A stretch of 64,000 bases of DNA from Barnesiella sp. WM24 (GCF_004570975.1 NZ_SPPC01000014.1:1-64000); one strand, 5' to 3'. Counted from the first letter of the stretch, positions 7,233 through 15,521 are shown. A program made the numbers and translations. The notes: generated by a model not told the origin, from the sequence alone.

Positions 7233-10200
7233 ATGAAAAAAATTTTACTAATCCTATTAATCACCCTCGTGTCGTTGCCGCATCTGTCGGCTGCCGTCGG
7301 CGACGAATTTACCTACGACGGATTGATTTATACAGTCCTCGATGAAGAAGCAAAGACATGCCAGACAAAAGCTGGAGTAGCAGAATATAATGGTGGTTTA
7401 TATGGTGATAGTTATACTAAACCGGGGAACTATCCTCCCAACAATTTGGTAATTCCCTCAATAGTCATAAACGGAGGAGAGGAATACACCGTTACCAGAA
7501 TCGGCAATGGTGGATTTACTGACTCTTCTGATTTAACAACTGTTGAACTTCCATCTACTGTAACCTATATTGGAGAATGGGCATTCAATGGGTGCGGCAA
7601 TCTTACTTCAATAAATCTTACGGATGAAATAACCTACATAGGTAATACCGCCTTTAATGAATGTAGATCTCTTAAATCGATACATATACCTAACTCATTG
7701 GAGACTTTGGAATTTGCTACTTTTGCAAGTTGTGCGAGCCTTACCTCTGTAGAGATTCCTAATTCAATAACCAAAATAGGGAATAATGTATTCTATGCAT
7801 GTGAAAACCTTACAGACTTTAAGATTCCGAATTCGGTATCAGTAATAGAGCATGCGGCTTTTAGTGCTTGTCCAAAGTTGGAGTATATTGAAATTCCTAA
7901 TTCGGTGACTGAAATAGGTTGGGGACTTTTTATTCAATGCACCGGATTAAAGGGAGTAAAACTTCCGGATTCAATAAACTCTATCCCAATGTGGACCTTT
8001 GATAGCTGCAAGAGTCTGGAGTCATTTGAATTTCCGGAATCGGTTACATCAATAGGAAAAGAAGCATTTTTTAACTGTATCAGTTTGACTTCTATTGATA
8101 TTCCCGAATCAGTTACGTCAATTGAATTAGGAGCATTCAGTTTTTGCAGTGGATTAACTACTGTAACCATACCTAACTCCGTGACTTCTATCGGTAACAG
8201 CACATTCTCCTACTGCAGTGGATTAACTGCTGTAACCATACCTAACTCCGTGACTTCTATCGGTAACAGCACATTCTCCTACTGCAGTGGATTAACTGCT
8301 GTAACCATACCTAACTCCGTGACTTCAATTGGAGAAAATGCGTTTGGAGGTTGTTCTGTACTTAAAAATATAATCGTAACGGCAAAGACTCCACCGATAA
8401 TATCATCTGTTTCGTTTTCAACATCTCAATATAATTACGCTACGCTTTATGTTGATGAATCAGTACGCAATGTTTATAGTTCCAAGAACTATTGGAATCA
8501 GTTCAATACTATTAAGTCCATAATATATCCTACCGAAGTGATTCCCTCTCAGCAGAAGGTCATTTATCGGCAAGGCGACAAGAGCGTACAGCTTAGTTGC
8601 ACTCTTCTTCCCGAGGATGTAACTGTTGATAATATTTATTGGGAGTCAAGCAATCCGGATGTGGTTTCGGTTGATCACAATGGTCTTATTACCTATGAGA
8701 TTCCTATGACTCCTGACATGCCGGATGTGGAAATCCGTGCCACCACATTCTTTGACGACGGTCCTGTCGGAATAATTACTGTTACGGGCAAACCTATACT
8801 TGCTGAAAGTATCACTCTCGACAAGACCGATATTTCTATTTTTGTAGGTGCCACTGAAAAACTCACGGCAACGGTTCTTCCTGATGATGTCACCTATAAC
8901 ACTGTCACATGGACTTCATCAGATGACACTATCGTGAAAGTAGACGAAGAGGGCAATGTGACAGCTATGGCTGAAGGTGAAGCTACAATAACCGCTACAT
9001 GCGGCGAGAAGTCGGCAACCTGCAAGGTGACAGTCAACCCGATACTTGCCGAGAGCATCGCCCTTGACCGCACAGAACTCGTGCTCACCATCGGCGCAAC
9101 CGACAAGCTGACTGCAACCGTCCTTCCCGAGGATGTCACCGACAAGACCGTCACCTGGACTTCATCTGATGACACCATCGTAACTGTTGACGCTGAGGGC
9201 AACATTCAGGCGCTCGCGCTCGGTGAAGCTGTAATCACCGCATCATGCGGCGAGCAGTCTGCAACCTGCAAGGTGACCGTAAACCCGATACTTGCAGAGA
9301 GCATCGCACTTGACCGTACAGAGCTCGTGCTTACAATCGGTGCGACCGACAAACTGACTGCAACCGTCCTCCCCGAGGATGTGACCGACAAGACCGTAAC
9401 CTGGACTTCTTCCGATGACACTATTGTCAAGGTCGACGAAGAGGGCAACATCCAGGCGCTTGCACTTGGTGAAGCTACCATCACAGCAGCTTGCGGCGAG
9501 CAGTCGGCAACCTGCAAAGTGACAGTCAATCCGATACTCGCAGAAAGCATCGCACTTGACCGCACAGAACTCGTGCTGACTATCGGTGCGACCGACAAGC
9601 TGACTGCAACCGTCCTCCCCGAGGATGTCACCGACAAAATCGTCACCTGGGCATCATCTGATGACACTATCGTCAAGGTTGACGAAGAGGGCAACATTCA
9701 GGCACTCGCGCTCGGTGAGGCTATCATCACCGCAACATGCGGCGAGCAATCAGCGACCTGCAAGGTGACCGTAAACCCGATACTCGCAGAAAGCATCGCC
9801 CTTGACCGCACAGAACTCGTGCTTACAATCGGTGCGACCGACAAGCTGACTGCAACCGTCCTCCCCGAGGATGTCACCGACAAGACCGTCACCTGGACTT
9901 CTTCAGATGATACTATCGTCAAGGTGGACGAAGAGGGCAACATTCAGGCACTCGCGCTTGGTGAGGCTATCATAACCGCTACATGCGGCGAGCAGTCGGC
10001 AACCTGCAAGGTGACCGTAAACCCGATACTTGCCGGGAGCATAGCCCTTGACCGCACAGAACTCGTGCTTACAATCGGTGCGACCGACAAGCTGACTGCA
10101 ACCGTCCTCCCCGAGGATGTCACTGACAAGACCGTCACCTGGGCATCATCTGATGACACTATCGTCAAGGTTGACGAAGAGGGCAACGTCCAGGCGCTCG

Positions 10201-11231
10201 CGCTCGGTGAGGCTATCATCACCGCAACATGCGGCGAGCAGTCGGCAACCTGCAAGGTGACCGTAAACCCGATTCTCGCAGAGAGCATCGCCCTTGACCG
10301 CACAGAGCTCGTGCTTACAATCGGTGCGACCGACAAACTGACTGCAACCGTCCTCCCCGAGGATGTCACCGACAAAACCGTCACCTGGACCTCTTCCGAT
10401 GACACCATCGTCAAGGTTGATGAAGAGGGCAACATCCAGGCGCTCGCGCTCGGTGAAGCGACCATCACCGCTGCTTGCGGTGAAAAGTCAGCAACCTGCA
10501 AGGTGACCGTAAACCCGATACTTGCAGAGAGCATCGCCCTTGACCGCACAGAACTTGTGCTGACTATCGGTGCGACCGACAAGCTGACTGCAACCGTCCT
10601 CCCTGAGGATGTCACCGACAAAACCGTGACCTGGACTTCATCTGATGACACCATCGTCAAGGTCGATGCTGAGGGCAACATCCAGGCACTCGCACTCGGT
10701 GAGGCTATAATCACGGCAGCGTGCGGCGAGCAGTCTGCAACCTGCAAGGTGACCGTAAACCCGATACTTGCCGAGAGCATCGCCCTCGACCGCACAGAAC
10801 TCGTGCTGACTATCGGTGCGACCGACAAGCTGACCGCAACAGTCCTCCCCGAAGATGTGACTGACAAGACCGTCACCTGGACCTCATCCGATGACACCAT
10901 CGTCAAGGTGGACGAAGATGGAAATGTGACCGCGATAGCCGAAGGCGAGGCTGTAATCACCGCAACCTGCGGCGAGGTTTCGGCAAGCTGTAATGTCACC
11001 GTCGAAGGTATCGTGACCGGAATAGTATATGTAGAAAACGATGATATCAACATCACCGTCAACGGCACCGAACTGACCGTCGAGACGTCACGCCCAAGCG
11101 CAAAGGTGACAATCGTACGCCAGGATGGCGCAGTAATCTACACCGGCGAAAACCGTGGATCGTATTACCTTGTTCGCGGACTCTACATCGTGGTCGTGGA
11201 CAACACGACACAGAAGATTGTAATCAATTAA
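7233..11231 (+). CDS. BspA-like leucine-rich repeat surface protein with tandem bacterial Ig-like (Big_2) domains
   Basis: A 1332-residue exported protein, probably an adhesin or other surface-binding protein. It has a signal peptide (cleaved near SAA-VGDEF), then BspA-type leucine-rich repeats of about 23 residues (about 85-400) built on VTIPNSVTSIGNSTFSYCSG. A divergent Ig-like domain follows (about 435-520), then nine Big_2 domains of 82 residues from residue 521. Repeats 2-8 are almost identical (PILAESIALDRTELVLTIGA...). The tail of about 75 residues ends GLYIVVVDNTTQKIVIN, resembling a T9SS type A sorting domain, which fits the T9SS genes in this window. Each Ig repeat has two Cys near its end. 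Long antisense frames here are by-products of the repeats. Confidence 0.9.
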   Translation: MKKILLILLITLVSLPHLSAAVGDEFTYDGLIYTVLDEEAKTCQTKAGVAEYNGGLYGDSYTKPGNYPPNNLVIPSIVINGGEEYTVTRIGNGGFTDSSDLTTVELPSTVTYIGEWAFNGCGNLTSINLTDEITYIGNTAFNECRSLKSIHIPNSLETLEFATFASCASLTSVEIPNSITKIGNNVFYACENLTDFKIPNSVSVIEHAAFSACPKLEYIEIPNSVTEIGWGLFIQCTGLKGVKLPDSINSIPMWTFDSCKSLESFEFPESVTSIGKEAFFNCISLTSIDIPESVTSIELGAFSFCSGLTTVTIPNSVTSIGNSTFSYCSGLTAVTIPNSVTSIGNSTFSYCSGLTAVTIPNSVTSIGENAFGGCSVLKNIIVTAKTPPIISSVSFSTSQYNYATLYVDESVRNVYSSKNYWNQFNTIKSIIYPTEVIPSQQKVIYRQGDKSVQLSCTLLPEDVTVDNIYWESSNPDVVSVDHNGLITYEIPMTPDMPDVEIRATTFFDDGPVGIITVTGKPILAESITLDKTDISIFVGATEKLTATVLPDDVTYNTVTWTSSDDTIVKVDEEGNVTAMAEGEATITATCGEKSATCKVTVNPILAESIALDRTELVLTIGATDKLTATVLPEDVTDKTVTWTSSDDTIVTVDAEGNIQALALGEAVITASCGEQSATCKVTVNPILAESIALDRTELVLTIGATDKLTATVLPEDVTDKTVTWTSSDDTIVKVDEEGNIQALALGEATITAACGEQSATCKVTVNPILAESIALDRTELVLTIGATDKLTATVLPEDVTDKIVTWASSDDTIVKVDEEGNIQALALGEAIITATCGEQSATCKVTVNPILAESIALDRTELVLTIGATDKLTATVLPEDVTDKTVTWTSSDDTIVKVDEEGNIQALALGEAIITATCGEQSATCKVTVNPILAGSIALDRTELVLTIGATDKLTATVLPEDVTDKTVTWASSDDTIVKVDEEGNVQALALGEAIITATCGEQSATCKVTVNPILAESIALDRTELVLTIGATDKLTATVLPEDVTDKTVTWTSSDDTIVKVDEEGNIQALALGEATITAACGEKSATCKVTVNPILAESIALDRTELVLTIGATDKLTATVLPEDVTDKTVTWTSSDDTIVKVDAEGNIQALALGEAIITAACGEQSATCKVTVNPILAESIALDRTELVLTIGATDKLTATVLPEDVTDKTVTWTSSDDTIVKVDEDGNVTAIAEGEAVITATCGEVSASCNVTVEGIVTGIVYVENDDINITVNGTELTVETSRPSAKVTIVRQDGAVIYTGENRGSYYLVRGLYIVVVDNTTQKIVIN
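8152..8313 (+). repeat. Leucine-rich repeat DNA duplicated almost exactly
   Basis: Within the surface-protein gene a 69-base LRR unit is repeated back to back almost without change; each unit encodes GLTxVTIPNSVTSIG plus NSTFSYCS. It looks like a recent tandem duplication and could vary in number between strains. Confidence 0.8.
8793..11006 (+). repeat. Nine tandem 246-base repeats encoding Ig-like domains
   Basis: The in-frame unit is 246 bases (82 codons) and begins at PILA. Units 2-8 are very similar at DNA level; unit 1 (ITLDKTDIS) and unit 9 (GEVSASCNV) are more diverged. This fits expansion and homogenisation from the middle. Copy number probably varies by recombination without breaking the frame. 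Confidence 0.9.
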
Positions 11232-11253
11232 AATTACGATTAACACATGCAAC

Positions 11254-11291
11254 CACAAGGGCTGTGCCGGGAAACCGGTGCAGCCCTTGTG
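11254..11291 (+). terminator. Strong stem-loop after the surface-protein gene
   Basis: CACAAGGGCTG and CAGCCCTTGTG form an 11-pair stem, then a small TG/TG internal loop, then CCGG-GAAA-CCGG with a GNRA-type loop. It begins 22 bases after the stop codon. No T-run follows, so it may act as a weak terminator or as 3'-end protection. Confidence 0.55.
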
Positions 11292-11330
11292 CATATTATG
11301 GGTCACAGGGATATATTGCGAGTCCGCGTT

Positions 11331-11366
11331 GCATGTGTGGCGGGCGACCTCCCAGTCGCCCCTACA
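11331..11366. repeat. Palindromic repeat, copy 3 (right half only)
   Basis: Only the right hairpin and right terminal repeat remain (GGGCGACCTCCCAGTCGCCC followed by CTACA). The sequence just before it matches the sequence just before the right half of copy 4. Confidence 0.8.
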
Positions 11367-11372
11367 GCTACG

Positions 11373-11568
11373 CGATGTAAACCGTGGTGTGTTTTTGTTG
11401 ATGTAATCCCTGTGTATTTCGTTGATTTACAACGCGCAATGTAACCCGTGGTGTATTTTGTTGATGTAATCCCTGTGTATTTCGTTGATTTACAACGCGC
11501 AATGTAACACGTGGTGCATTTCCTGTTGATGTAATCCGTGCCGTATTTTATTGATGTACAACATGCAA
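11373..11568. repeat. Linker-only tandem repeats
   Basis: The linker that normally separates palindromic units (with GTTGATGTAATCC and GTTGATTTACAACGCGCA) is repeated here about three times in a row, with a period of roughly 66-73 bases and no palindromic unit between. Linker and unit can therefore be gained or lost separately. Confidence 0.7.
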
Positions 11569-11908
11569 TGTAGGAGCGAGTGGAAGCTCGCCCGCGGTGA
11601 CAGCAACCACGGAATAAGCGCGTGGGATTGATGCGGTATGGGTTGCATCCCCTTGGGGATGATCTTTCTTGTAGCCGTGGGTTGAACGAAGTGATACCCA
11701 CGGAGAAATATGTACCACGCGTGTGGTTTCCGTAAGGAATCATCATGTTACGTGGATTGACGATTCCTGCGGAAACGATATTTTGGGGTGCGGTTACCGT
11801 GGGTATCGCTGCGCTCAACCCACGGCTAAACATGGATTATCCCCTGTCGGGGATATATTGCGTGTCCGCATTGCATGTGTGGCGGGCGACCTCCCGGTCG
11901 CCCCTACA
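11569..11908. repeat. Palindromic repeat, copy 4, split by a second palindromic element
   Basis: The left end (TGTAGGAGCGAG, one change) and left hairpin are present from 11569, and the right hairpin and end finish at 11908. The two halves are separated by about 240 extra bases that hold a different, nested inverted repeat. It looks like one intergenic element inserted in another. Confidence 0.7.
11672..11828. repeat. Nested inverted repeat inside copy 4
   Basis: The outer arms of about 31 bases (starting AGCCGTGGGTTGAACG and ending in its near-complement CAACCCACGGCT) differ at about four positions. Inside them, GGAATC with CCGTAA on one side faces GATTCC with TGCGG on the other, giving a second nested pairing. 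The whole segment can fold into one long hairpin. No reading frame of note is inside. Confidence 0.7.
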
Positions 11909-11980
11909 GCTACGCGATGTAACCCGTGGTGTATTTTTGTTGATGTAACCCCTGCGTATTCGTTGATGTACAACATGCAA

Positions 11981-12079
11981 TGTAGGGGCGAGTGGAAGCT
12001 CGCCCGCGGTGACAGCGACCCCGGAATGTGCGTGGGTGCGCCATGCGGATGGGCGGGCGACCTTCCAGTCGCCCCTACA
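11981..12079. repeat. Palindromic repeat, copy 5
   Basis: A complete unit with both 11-base terminal repeats and both hairpins. It starts the regular part of the array (unit plus linker, about 175 bases). Confidence 0.85.
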
Positions 12080-12153
12080 GCTACGCGGTGTAACCGGTGG
12101 TGCATTTTCTGTTGATGTAATCCTTGTGTGTTTTATTGATTTACAACATGAAA

Positions 12154-12254
12154 TGTAGGGGCGAGTGGAAGCTCGCCCCCGGTGACAGTGATCCCGGAAT
12201 ATGCGCGTGAGTGCGCCATGCGGATGGGCGGGCGACCTCCCAGTCGCCCCTACA
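12154..12254. repeat. Palindromic repeat, copy 6
   Basis: A complete unit, 173 bases after copy 5, with the same orientation and minor base changes in the centre. Confidence 0.85.
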
Positions 12255-12328
12255 GCTACGCGGTGTAACCGGTGGTGCATTTTCTGTTGATGTAATCCCT
12301 GCGTATTCCGTTGATGTACAACATGCAA

Positions 12329-12430
12329 TGTAGGGGCGAGTGGAAGCTCGCCCGCGGTGACAGCAACCCCGGAATGTGCACGTGGGTGCGCCATGCGGAT
12401 GTGGCTGGCGACCTCCCAGTCGCCCCTACA
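12329..12430. repeat. Palindromic repeat, copy 7
   Basis: A complete unit, 175 bases after copy 6. The centre shows small insertions relative to copy 5. Confidence 0.85.
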
Positions 12431-12504
12431 GCTACGCGATGTAACCCGTGGTGTATTTTTGTTGATGTGATCCGCGCCGTATTTTATTGATTTACAATAT
12501 GCAA

Positions 12505-12515
12505 TGTAGGGGCGA
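12505..12515. repeat. Palindromic repeat, copy 8 (left end remnant)
   Basis: Only TGTAGGGGCGA remains, fused directly to the following linker (TGTAAACCGTGG). The missing part lies between two GCGA words, which fits deletion between short direct repeats. Linker sequence continues to about 12570, just before the regulator gene. Confidence 0.65.
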
Positions 12516-12581
12516 TGTAAACCGTGGTGCATTTTTGTTGATGTAATCCCTGTGTATTTCGTTGATGTACAATTCGTGGGG

Positions 12582-13136
12582 TTATACTTTGTCAAGGGGG
12601 ATGCGCTTGCCGGTTTCACGATAGGCGGTAGGCGTCATGCCGGTTTCTTCACGGAACTGACGAGAAAGATGCGCCACACTGCTGTAGCCGGTCATACAGG
12701 CAATTTCCGACACTGTCATCTCTCCATAATCAAGCAGTTCCTTGACATATTCAATCTTCTGAGCTATATAATAGCGCTCTATGGTGCGGTTTTCATGCTC
12801 GGCAAACAGTCGCCCCAGTGTCCGGTAGTCCACACCAAGCTTATCGGAGAGGTAGACCGACAGCTTCACTTTCCTGTCATCGTCGCGCGAGCGGGCAAGA
12901 CGCAACACAGCCGCCTTCACCTTTTCGACCAAGGATGCCCCGCGGTCACGCAACAACTGAAAACCCTCGGCGACAAGACAACGGTCGATGCGGTCAAGCT
13001 CCTCTCCCGACAAGTCACGGTCAAGAGTCACGCGCCCCATCGTAACTACAGCTTCAGGATAGCCCAACGAGCGCATGATGCCTGTCACCACCGACACACA
13101 CCGGTCACACACCATATTTTTTACCGCAATCTCCAT
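12582..13136 (-). CDS. AraC-family regulator with N-terminal heavy-metal-associated (HMA-like) domain
   Basis: From the ATG at 13136 the protein has 185 residues. Residues 1-65 resemble a ferredoxin-like HMA domain with the CxxC site KNMVCDRCVSVV. A helical linker follows. The C-terminal 100 residues are an AraC/XylS double helix-turn-helix (LSRQFREETGMTPTAYRET is the second part). It should sense a soft metal through the two Cys and control metal-handling genes; the metal is not known. The long frame to 13343 was rejected as the start because a consensus promoter ends just before 13136. The likely target is the HMA-tagged permease at 4976-6220, which shares strand and domain. It is divergent from pncB. 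Confidence 0.85.
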   Translation of the reverse strand: MEIAVKNMVCDRCVSVVTGIMRSLGYPEAVVTMGRVTLDRDLSGEELDRIDRCLVAEGFQLLRDRGASLVEKVKAAVLRLARSRDDDRKVKLSVYLSDKLGVDYRTLGRLFAEHENRTIERYYIAQKIEYVKELLDYGEMTVSEIACMTGYSSVAHLSRQFREETGMTPTAYRETGKRIPLDKV

Positions 13137-13142
13137 CAGCTG

Positions 13143-13174
13143 CAAAACTAACAAAATTTTCCTGTCTGAACAAA
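13143..13174 (-). promoter_or_regulatory. Consensus promoter of the HMA-AraC gene
   Basis: On the minus strand, TTTG (13174-13171), 20 bases, then TAGTTTTG (13150-13143). This fits the Bacteroidetes TTTG / TAnnTTTG promoter closely. The -7 box ends 6 bases before the ATG at 13136, so the mRNA is probably leaderless or nearly so. Confidence 0.7.
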
Positions 13175-13221
13175 CCGGGGCACCTTCATTGTTAAACAAT
13201 AGACTATTAAAACCTATTGAA

Positions 13222-14694
13222 ATGAAAGCCAACTCACTCTGTGGACAACGCAATATATCCATGCTCATGGATCTGTATGAACTGACAATGACCAATGGAT
13301 TTTTCCTTCTCGGAAAAGGCAAGGAAAAGAGCGTATATGACATGTTTTACCGGAGAAACCCCGACAACGGAGGATTCACTATTTTCGCCGGGCTTGAACA
13401 GGTGCTTGAATTTATCGAGTGTTTTCATTTCACGCAGGAAGACATTGATTACCTGCGCGGACTCCATCTATTTTCAGAAGAGTATCTCGACTTTCTCCGC
13501 GACTTCAGGTTTACCGGCGACATCTACGCATTTCCCGAAGGCACAATCGCCTATCCCGACGAGCCGCTTGTCACCGTCATCGCCCCACTCATAGAGTCGC
13601 AGGTAATCGAGACAGCAATGCTGTCGCAGCTCAATCACCAGTCGCTAATAGCCACCAAGGCAAACCGCATCGTAAGGGCTGCTCGCGGCAAAGAGGTAGC
13701 CGACATGGGAGCTCGGCGCGCCCATAACGCCGACGCGGCAATATACGGGGCAAGAGCCGCCTACATAGGCGGAGTAAGCCGTACAGCCACAGTCATAGCC
13801 GGCGAGATGTTTGACATCCCCGTGACAGGCACAATGGCCCACAGCTGGATCATGGCTTTCGAGTCGGAATACGAGGCATTCCGCGCTTATGCCGAAATCT
13901 ACGGCAGCAGGTCAATATTTCTGGTAGACACCTACAACACCCTGGAGTCGGGAGTGCCAAACGCCATCCGGGTATTCCACGAAGTGCTGCAACCACGCGG
14001 AGAGCGGCTGCACGGCATACGTATCGACTCGGGCGACATAGCGTCACTATCAAAGAAAGCACGCAAAATGCTCGATGACGCCGGGATGACCGACTGCCTT
14101 ATCGTGGCCTCAAACAGCCTTGACGAGGGCACTATCGGCTCGATTCTGTCACAAGGCGGATGTATCGACATATTCGGTGTCGGAGAACGACTGATTACGG
14201 CAAAGAGCGACTCTACATTTGGCGGAGTCTACAAGCTGACGGCACTTGAACGCAACGGACAGTGGGAGCCGAAAATAAAAATATCGGACAACGTGACAAA
14301 AATCACCAACCCCGGACTGAAAAGCGTATACCGCATCTACAACAGCGAAGGGGCAAGCGTAGGCGAGCTGATCACCCACCACAGCGACACTATGCCCGAC
14401 CTCGCGACACTCGACTGCGTGTCGCCCGACAAGCCCTGGCAACATGTAAACCTCGACGGATGTCATCTCAAGCCGCTCCAGGTCAAGGTCATGGAACATG
14501 GCAAGCGTCTTTACCCCAAGACCTCGCTGTCAGACATACGCGACTACGTCAACCGCCAGCTGTCGACCGAGGTAAGAAGCGAGGAGCAGCGTTTCTACAA
14601 TCCCGACAGCCATCCGCTGCTTATGTCGCGCTCCTACTACGACATGAAAGTCGACCTCCTCGAAAAAACCGAGAACATGAACCGGCGGCAATAA
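13222..14694 (+). CDS. pncB: Nicotinate phosphoribosyltransferase
   Basis: Converts nicotinate and PRPP to nicotinate mononucleotide with ATP, the entry step of the Preiss-Handler NAD salvage pathway in the cytosol. The 491-residue length is normal. Recognisable segments are MLMDLYELTMTNGFFLLGK at the start, GTMAHSWIMAFESEYEAF with the active-site His region, FLVDTYNTLESGVPNAI, and GIRIDSGDIASLSKKAR, which contacts the phosphoribosyl group. The frame is open upstream to 13075, but that part overlaps the divergent regulator gene, so the ATG at 13222 is chosen. It is the first of a long run of plus-strand genes. No -7 box is evident in front of it. Confidence 0.95.
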   Translation: MKANSLCGQRNISMLMDLYELTMTNGFFLLGKGKEKSVYDMFYRRNPDNGGFTIFAGLEQVLEFIECFHFTQEDIDYLRGLHLFSEEYLDFLRDFRFTGDIYAFPEGTIAYPDEPLVTVIAPLIESQVIETAMLSQLNHQSLIATKANRIVRAARGKEVADMGARRAHNADAAIYGARAAYIGGVSRTATVIAGEMFDIPVTGTMAHSWIMAFESEYEAFRAYAEIYGSRSIFLVDTYNTLESGVPNAIRVFHEVLQPRGERLHGIRIDSGDIASLSKKARKMLDDAGMTDCLIVASNSLDEGTIGSILSQGGCIDIFGVGERLITAKSDSTFGGVYKLTALERNGQWEPKIKISDNVTKITNPGLKSVYRIYNSEGASVGELITHHSDTMPDLATLDCVSPDKPWQHVNLDGCHLKPLQVKVMEHGKRLYPKTSLSDIRDYVNRQLSTEVRSEEQRFYNPDSHPLLMSRSYYDMKVDLLEKTENMNRRQ

Positions 14695-14749
14695 CGCGGT
14701 CAACCTGCACTATTTAAACAGATTCTTAGCGATTTTCATTAATTCTCAC

Positions 14750-14757
14750 TACCTTTG
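14750..14757 (+). promoter_or_regulatory. -7 box for the GH25 gene
   Basis: TACCTTTG lies 5 bases before the ATG at 14763, so transcription would begin at or near the start codon (leaderless). No good TTTG at -33. Confidence 0.55.
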
Positions 14758-14762
14758 CCGTG

Positions 14763-15494
14763 ATGAAAATAAAGACATGGATTGCGGCAATAGTGTTTGT
14801 GGCGGGAATAATCGCCGCATGCTTTGTCTATGTCAACTTACGGAGACCGGTCAAGTCGGTAGTCGTCGATGAAAAGATGTTTCCGGTACGCGGCATGGAC
14901 CTGTCGTCCCACAACGGAGAGATTGACTTCTCGCGTATCGCCGCCGACTCCATCGACTTTATCATGCTGAAAGCCACAGAAGGGACAAGCTTCAAGGACC
15001 CGCGCTTTCACTCCAACTATCTTCAGGCGCGCAAGTCAGAGATCAAGGCTGTCGGCGCCTACCACTTCTTCCGATTTGACACCGACGGCGAGATGCAGGC
15101 GATCAACTTCCTCAACTCACTGCGAGGCAAGACCCTTGACCTCCCGGCAGTAATAGACCTGGAAGAATGGAGCAACCCCTCAGGCATCCCCACCGAAGAG
15201 ATCGTAAAGCGGCTCAGAGCCATGATAGAATGTCTCCACCGCAACGGTCACAATGTCATGTTTTATACAAACAAGGATGGCTACGAGCGATTCCTGAAGG
15301 GACGGTTTGACGAATATCCGCTATGGATCTGCTCGTTCACCGACCCGCCTCTCGACGACGGCAACGACCGGTGGTCGCTATGGCAATACAGCCATCAGGG
15401 ATGGACCGAGGCATGCAATTCAGAAGTAGACATGAACACATTCAACGGCAGCCATGAAGAGTGGCTTGCCTGGCTGAAATCATCAACATTTTAG
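14763..15494 (+). CDS. GH25 family lysozyme (N-acetylmuramidase), membrane-anchored
   Basis: Cleaves the beta-1,4 bond between MurNAc and GlcNAc in peptidoglycan. The 243-residue protein has an N-terminal hydrophobic segment (residues 5-25) that looks like an uncleaved anchor. A GH25 barrel follows: RGMDLSSHNG with Asp46, KATEGTSFKDPRF, AYHFFRF, and Asp132/Glu134 in VIDLEEW, the usual catalytic pair. The last part (LWQYSHQG) is also typical. It therefore acts in the periplasm, probably in wall turnover. A GTG three bases earlier is possible, but the ATG fits the promoter position better. aroA follows after 27 bases. Confidence 0.9.
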   Translation: MKIKTWIAAIVFVAGIIAACFVYVNLRRPVKSVVVDEKMFPVRGMDLSSHNGEIDFSRIAADSIDFIMLKATEGTSFKDPRFHSNYLQARKSEIKAVGAYHFFRFDTDGEMQAINFLNSLRGKTLDLPAVIDLEEWSNPSGIPTEEIVKRLRAMIECLHRNGHNVMFYTNKDGYERFLKGRFDEYPLWICSFTDPPLDDGNDRWSLWQYSHQGWTEACNSEVDMNTFNGSHEEWLAWLKSSTF

Positions 15495-15521
15495 GCAATC
15501 GACACTAATAAACGAAAAGTT

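Noticed and set aside
8693-11068. Long open frames on the minus strand across the Ig-like repeats (up to 374 codons)
   Set aside because: They repeat with the 246-base period of the plus-strand gene and are rich in Ser/Val/Thr by codon reflection. They lack a signal peptide or domain and exist only because the repeat keeps one antisense frame open.
11331-12515. Array of direct repeats considered as a CRISPR
   Set aside because: The period is about 175 bases, the units are palindromic and about 100 bases long, and the linkers are similar to each other. CRISPR spacers would be unique and 25-40 bases long. No cas genes are present.
11303-12619. Several open frames of 96-260 codons on both strands in the repeat array
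   Set aside because: They consist of repeated words from the palindromic units and linkers and have no recognisable domain. They are repeat artefacts.
12552-13151. Plus-strand frame of 199 codons antisense to the AraC-type gene
   Set aside because: It has no domain or promoter. The minus strand encodes a clear regulator with a consensus promoter.
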